64,000 bases of DNA from assembly GCA_000597885.1 (NCBI GenBank), contig CP004371.1, positions 620,001-684,000 on the forward strand, in the 5' to 3' direction. Of the stretch, positions 63,215 to 64,000 are shown piece by piece. Both the position numbers and the translations under genes were made by a program. Position 1 is the first letter of the stretch, and each line of letters opens with the position of its first letter. Under the pieces are notes generated by a model. That model worked only from the letters and a program-made list of their open reading frames with translations, made no database searches and was not told the DNA's origin. Origin of the DNA: Flammeovirgaceae bacterium 311 (lineage in GTDB: Bacteria > Bacteroidota > Bacteroidia > Cytophagales > Cyclobacteriaceae).

Positions 63215-64000
63215 GGCTTCTGATAGGGTATGATGTTACTGTGCGGATCCAGCGGAGGATAGTTAAGCTTTTCTTCCAGCAGCTTTTCCAGCTCCGGGGT
63301 GAGCAAATGCTCGATACTTTCTGCATCATCATGCACATGGTCTGTAGCCAGCTGCACATACTGGGTCAGGTACACCTCCCAAAGCCTGTGCAGCTTTACA
63401 ACCCGCTGCCCCCGTTTCAGGCCGGCAGTGTTTAAGCGATAGTTAGTTCCTGTTTTCTCCAAATAACCCAGCCTGTACATTCTCTTTAGCAGCACCTTAA
63501 GTTCTTTTGGCTGATATCCTCGCGCTATTAACACACGCTCACTAAGGTTATTAGCATTACTGATGTTACCGTTAACACCCATATTGTAGAGTGTTTTCAG
63601 GAAGTTTTCGTCCTGGATTTTTCGCCTAAACCGGTGCTGTTTGAGCAGGCGCTGCAGGATGCCTTTTCCGGGTGCAATGAAAAATGAAGTAAGCGCAATA
63701 GTGCTTAGCACGATAACCATCCAGGGACCGGTGGGCATGGAAGGCGCAAGCAGGGAGATCCAGGTGCCGGCAAAGCCGGATATAATACCAAAAACAGCAG
63801 CCAGCAGGAGCATGATGCTTAGTCGGTCTGTCCAGAAACGTGCCGCCGCTGCCGGTGTAATGAGCATAGCAGCCATTAGCACCACCCCAACTGCCTGGAT
63901 GCCCACCACAACCGCAAGCACCGTCAGTGAGGTAAGCATCAGGTCAACACCGGCAACACCTATCCCGGAGGACCGGGCAAAGGCAGGATCAAAAGTAATG
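63211..64000 (-). CDS. Metal ABC permease fused to a DtxR/MntR-like regulator domain (5' end outside window)
   Basis: The frame is open at the window edge. The visible permease part has FDPAFARSSGIG, MAAMLITPAAAARFWTDRLS and IISGFAGTWISLLAPSMPTG, helices of the ZnuB/MntB fold. It continues without stop into about 140 residues of an iron-dependent-repressor-like winged helix: SERVLIARGYQPKELKVLLK, LGYLEKTGTNYRLNTAGLKR, then LHRLWEVYLTQYVQLATDHV with the HDDAESIEHLLTPELE metal-ligand helix. Such permease-DtxR fusions occur in Bacteroidota; the domain may sense cytoplasmic metal and gate transport. ATGA overlap with the next permease. Confidence 0.92.
   Translation of the reverse strand, partial: ITFDPAFARSSGIGVAGVDLMLTSLTVLAVVVGIQAVGVVLMAAMLITPAAAARFWTDRLSIMLLLAAVFGIISGFAGTWISLLAPSMPTGPWMVIVLSTIALTSFFIAPGKGILQRLLKQHRFRRKIQDENFLKTLYNMGVNGNISNANNLSERVLIARGYQPKELKVLLKRMYRLGYLEKTGTNYRLNTAGLKRGQRVVKLHRLWEVYLTQYVQLATDHVHDDAESIEHLLTPELEKLLEEKLNYPPLDPHSNIIPYQKP

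Overview
The window looks like a Bacteroidota chromosome, most likely a cytophagalean. The pointers are three LytS-type histidine kinase/LytTR regulator pairs, a DUF5916-type relic, many PAS kinases with single-domain response regulators, AT-rich intergenic DNA and Bacteroidota-style lipoproteins. Conserved backbone is visible only at the right end: mnmE (60232-61617, minus), a thioredoxin and a metal-ABC permease pair. The left edge (1-2181) holds a Gfo/Idh/MocA oxidoreductase and an SUMF1-like protein and may be the opposite flank.

The main discovery is what lies between. The last codons of mnmE (F-C-I-G-K-stop), read on the plus strand as TTATTTACCGATACARAAT, recur nine more times in the same orientation at 2791, 6691, 13279, 17166, 24127, 27042, 37078, 42127 and 56847. 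Each copy is followed, at a constant distance, by a pair of GGTACAAA boxes 11 bp apart; from core start to end of the boxes is 95-96 bp every time. Several copies also have a CAGGTGCAG box about 53-58 bp to their left and longer related flanks on both sides. This is how stacked attachment sites of tyrosine-recombinase elements would look, built on the 3' end of mnmE, the same target that SGI1 uses in Salmonella. The 57 kb between 2791 and 60233 therefore reads as nine tandem modules of 2.9-14.7 kb accreted downstream of mnmE. None carries an intact integrase.

Module contents, left to right. E1 (2791-6690): HK/LytTR pair, amidohydrolase lipoprotein, broken GNAT. E2 (6691-13278): OmpR-type two-component pair, DUF4405-like membrane protein, broken DUF5916-like gene, EamA transporter, two thioredoxin-fold proteins. 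E3 (13279-17165): SDR, two YagU-like membrane proteins, micro-ORF, amine oxidase. E4 (17166-24126): TetR, ECF sigma factor, large PAS kinase, YihY. E5 (24127-27041): frameshifted DUF421, PAS kinase, response regulator. E6 (27042-37077): PAS kinase, three response regulators, serine-recombinase relic, CheB, CheB-CheR-PAS-kinase fusion. E7 (37078-42126): Crp-like regulator, cyclase, alpha/beta hydrolase, F420-type reductase, frameshifted monooxygenase lipoprotein. E8 (42127-56846): AraC, epimerase, nucleoside hydrolase, HxlR, two F420-type reductases, LLM flavoprotein, HK/LytTR pair, serine hydrolase, ABC exporter; it also contains a scar of a lost module boundary near 44.8 kb. E9 (56847-60233): HK/LytTR pair and a scrambled thioredoxin-like gene abutting mnmE.

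The cargo is dominated by signal transduction (five HK/regulator pairs or sets, orphan kinases, regulators) and by small redox or hydrolytic enzymes, with many broken genes near module ends. No tRNA, rRNA, CRISPR array or IS element was recognised. All family names rest on reading motifs by eye; no database search was possible.
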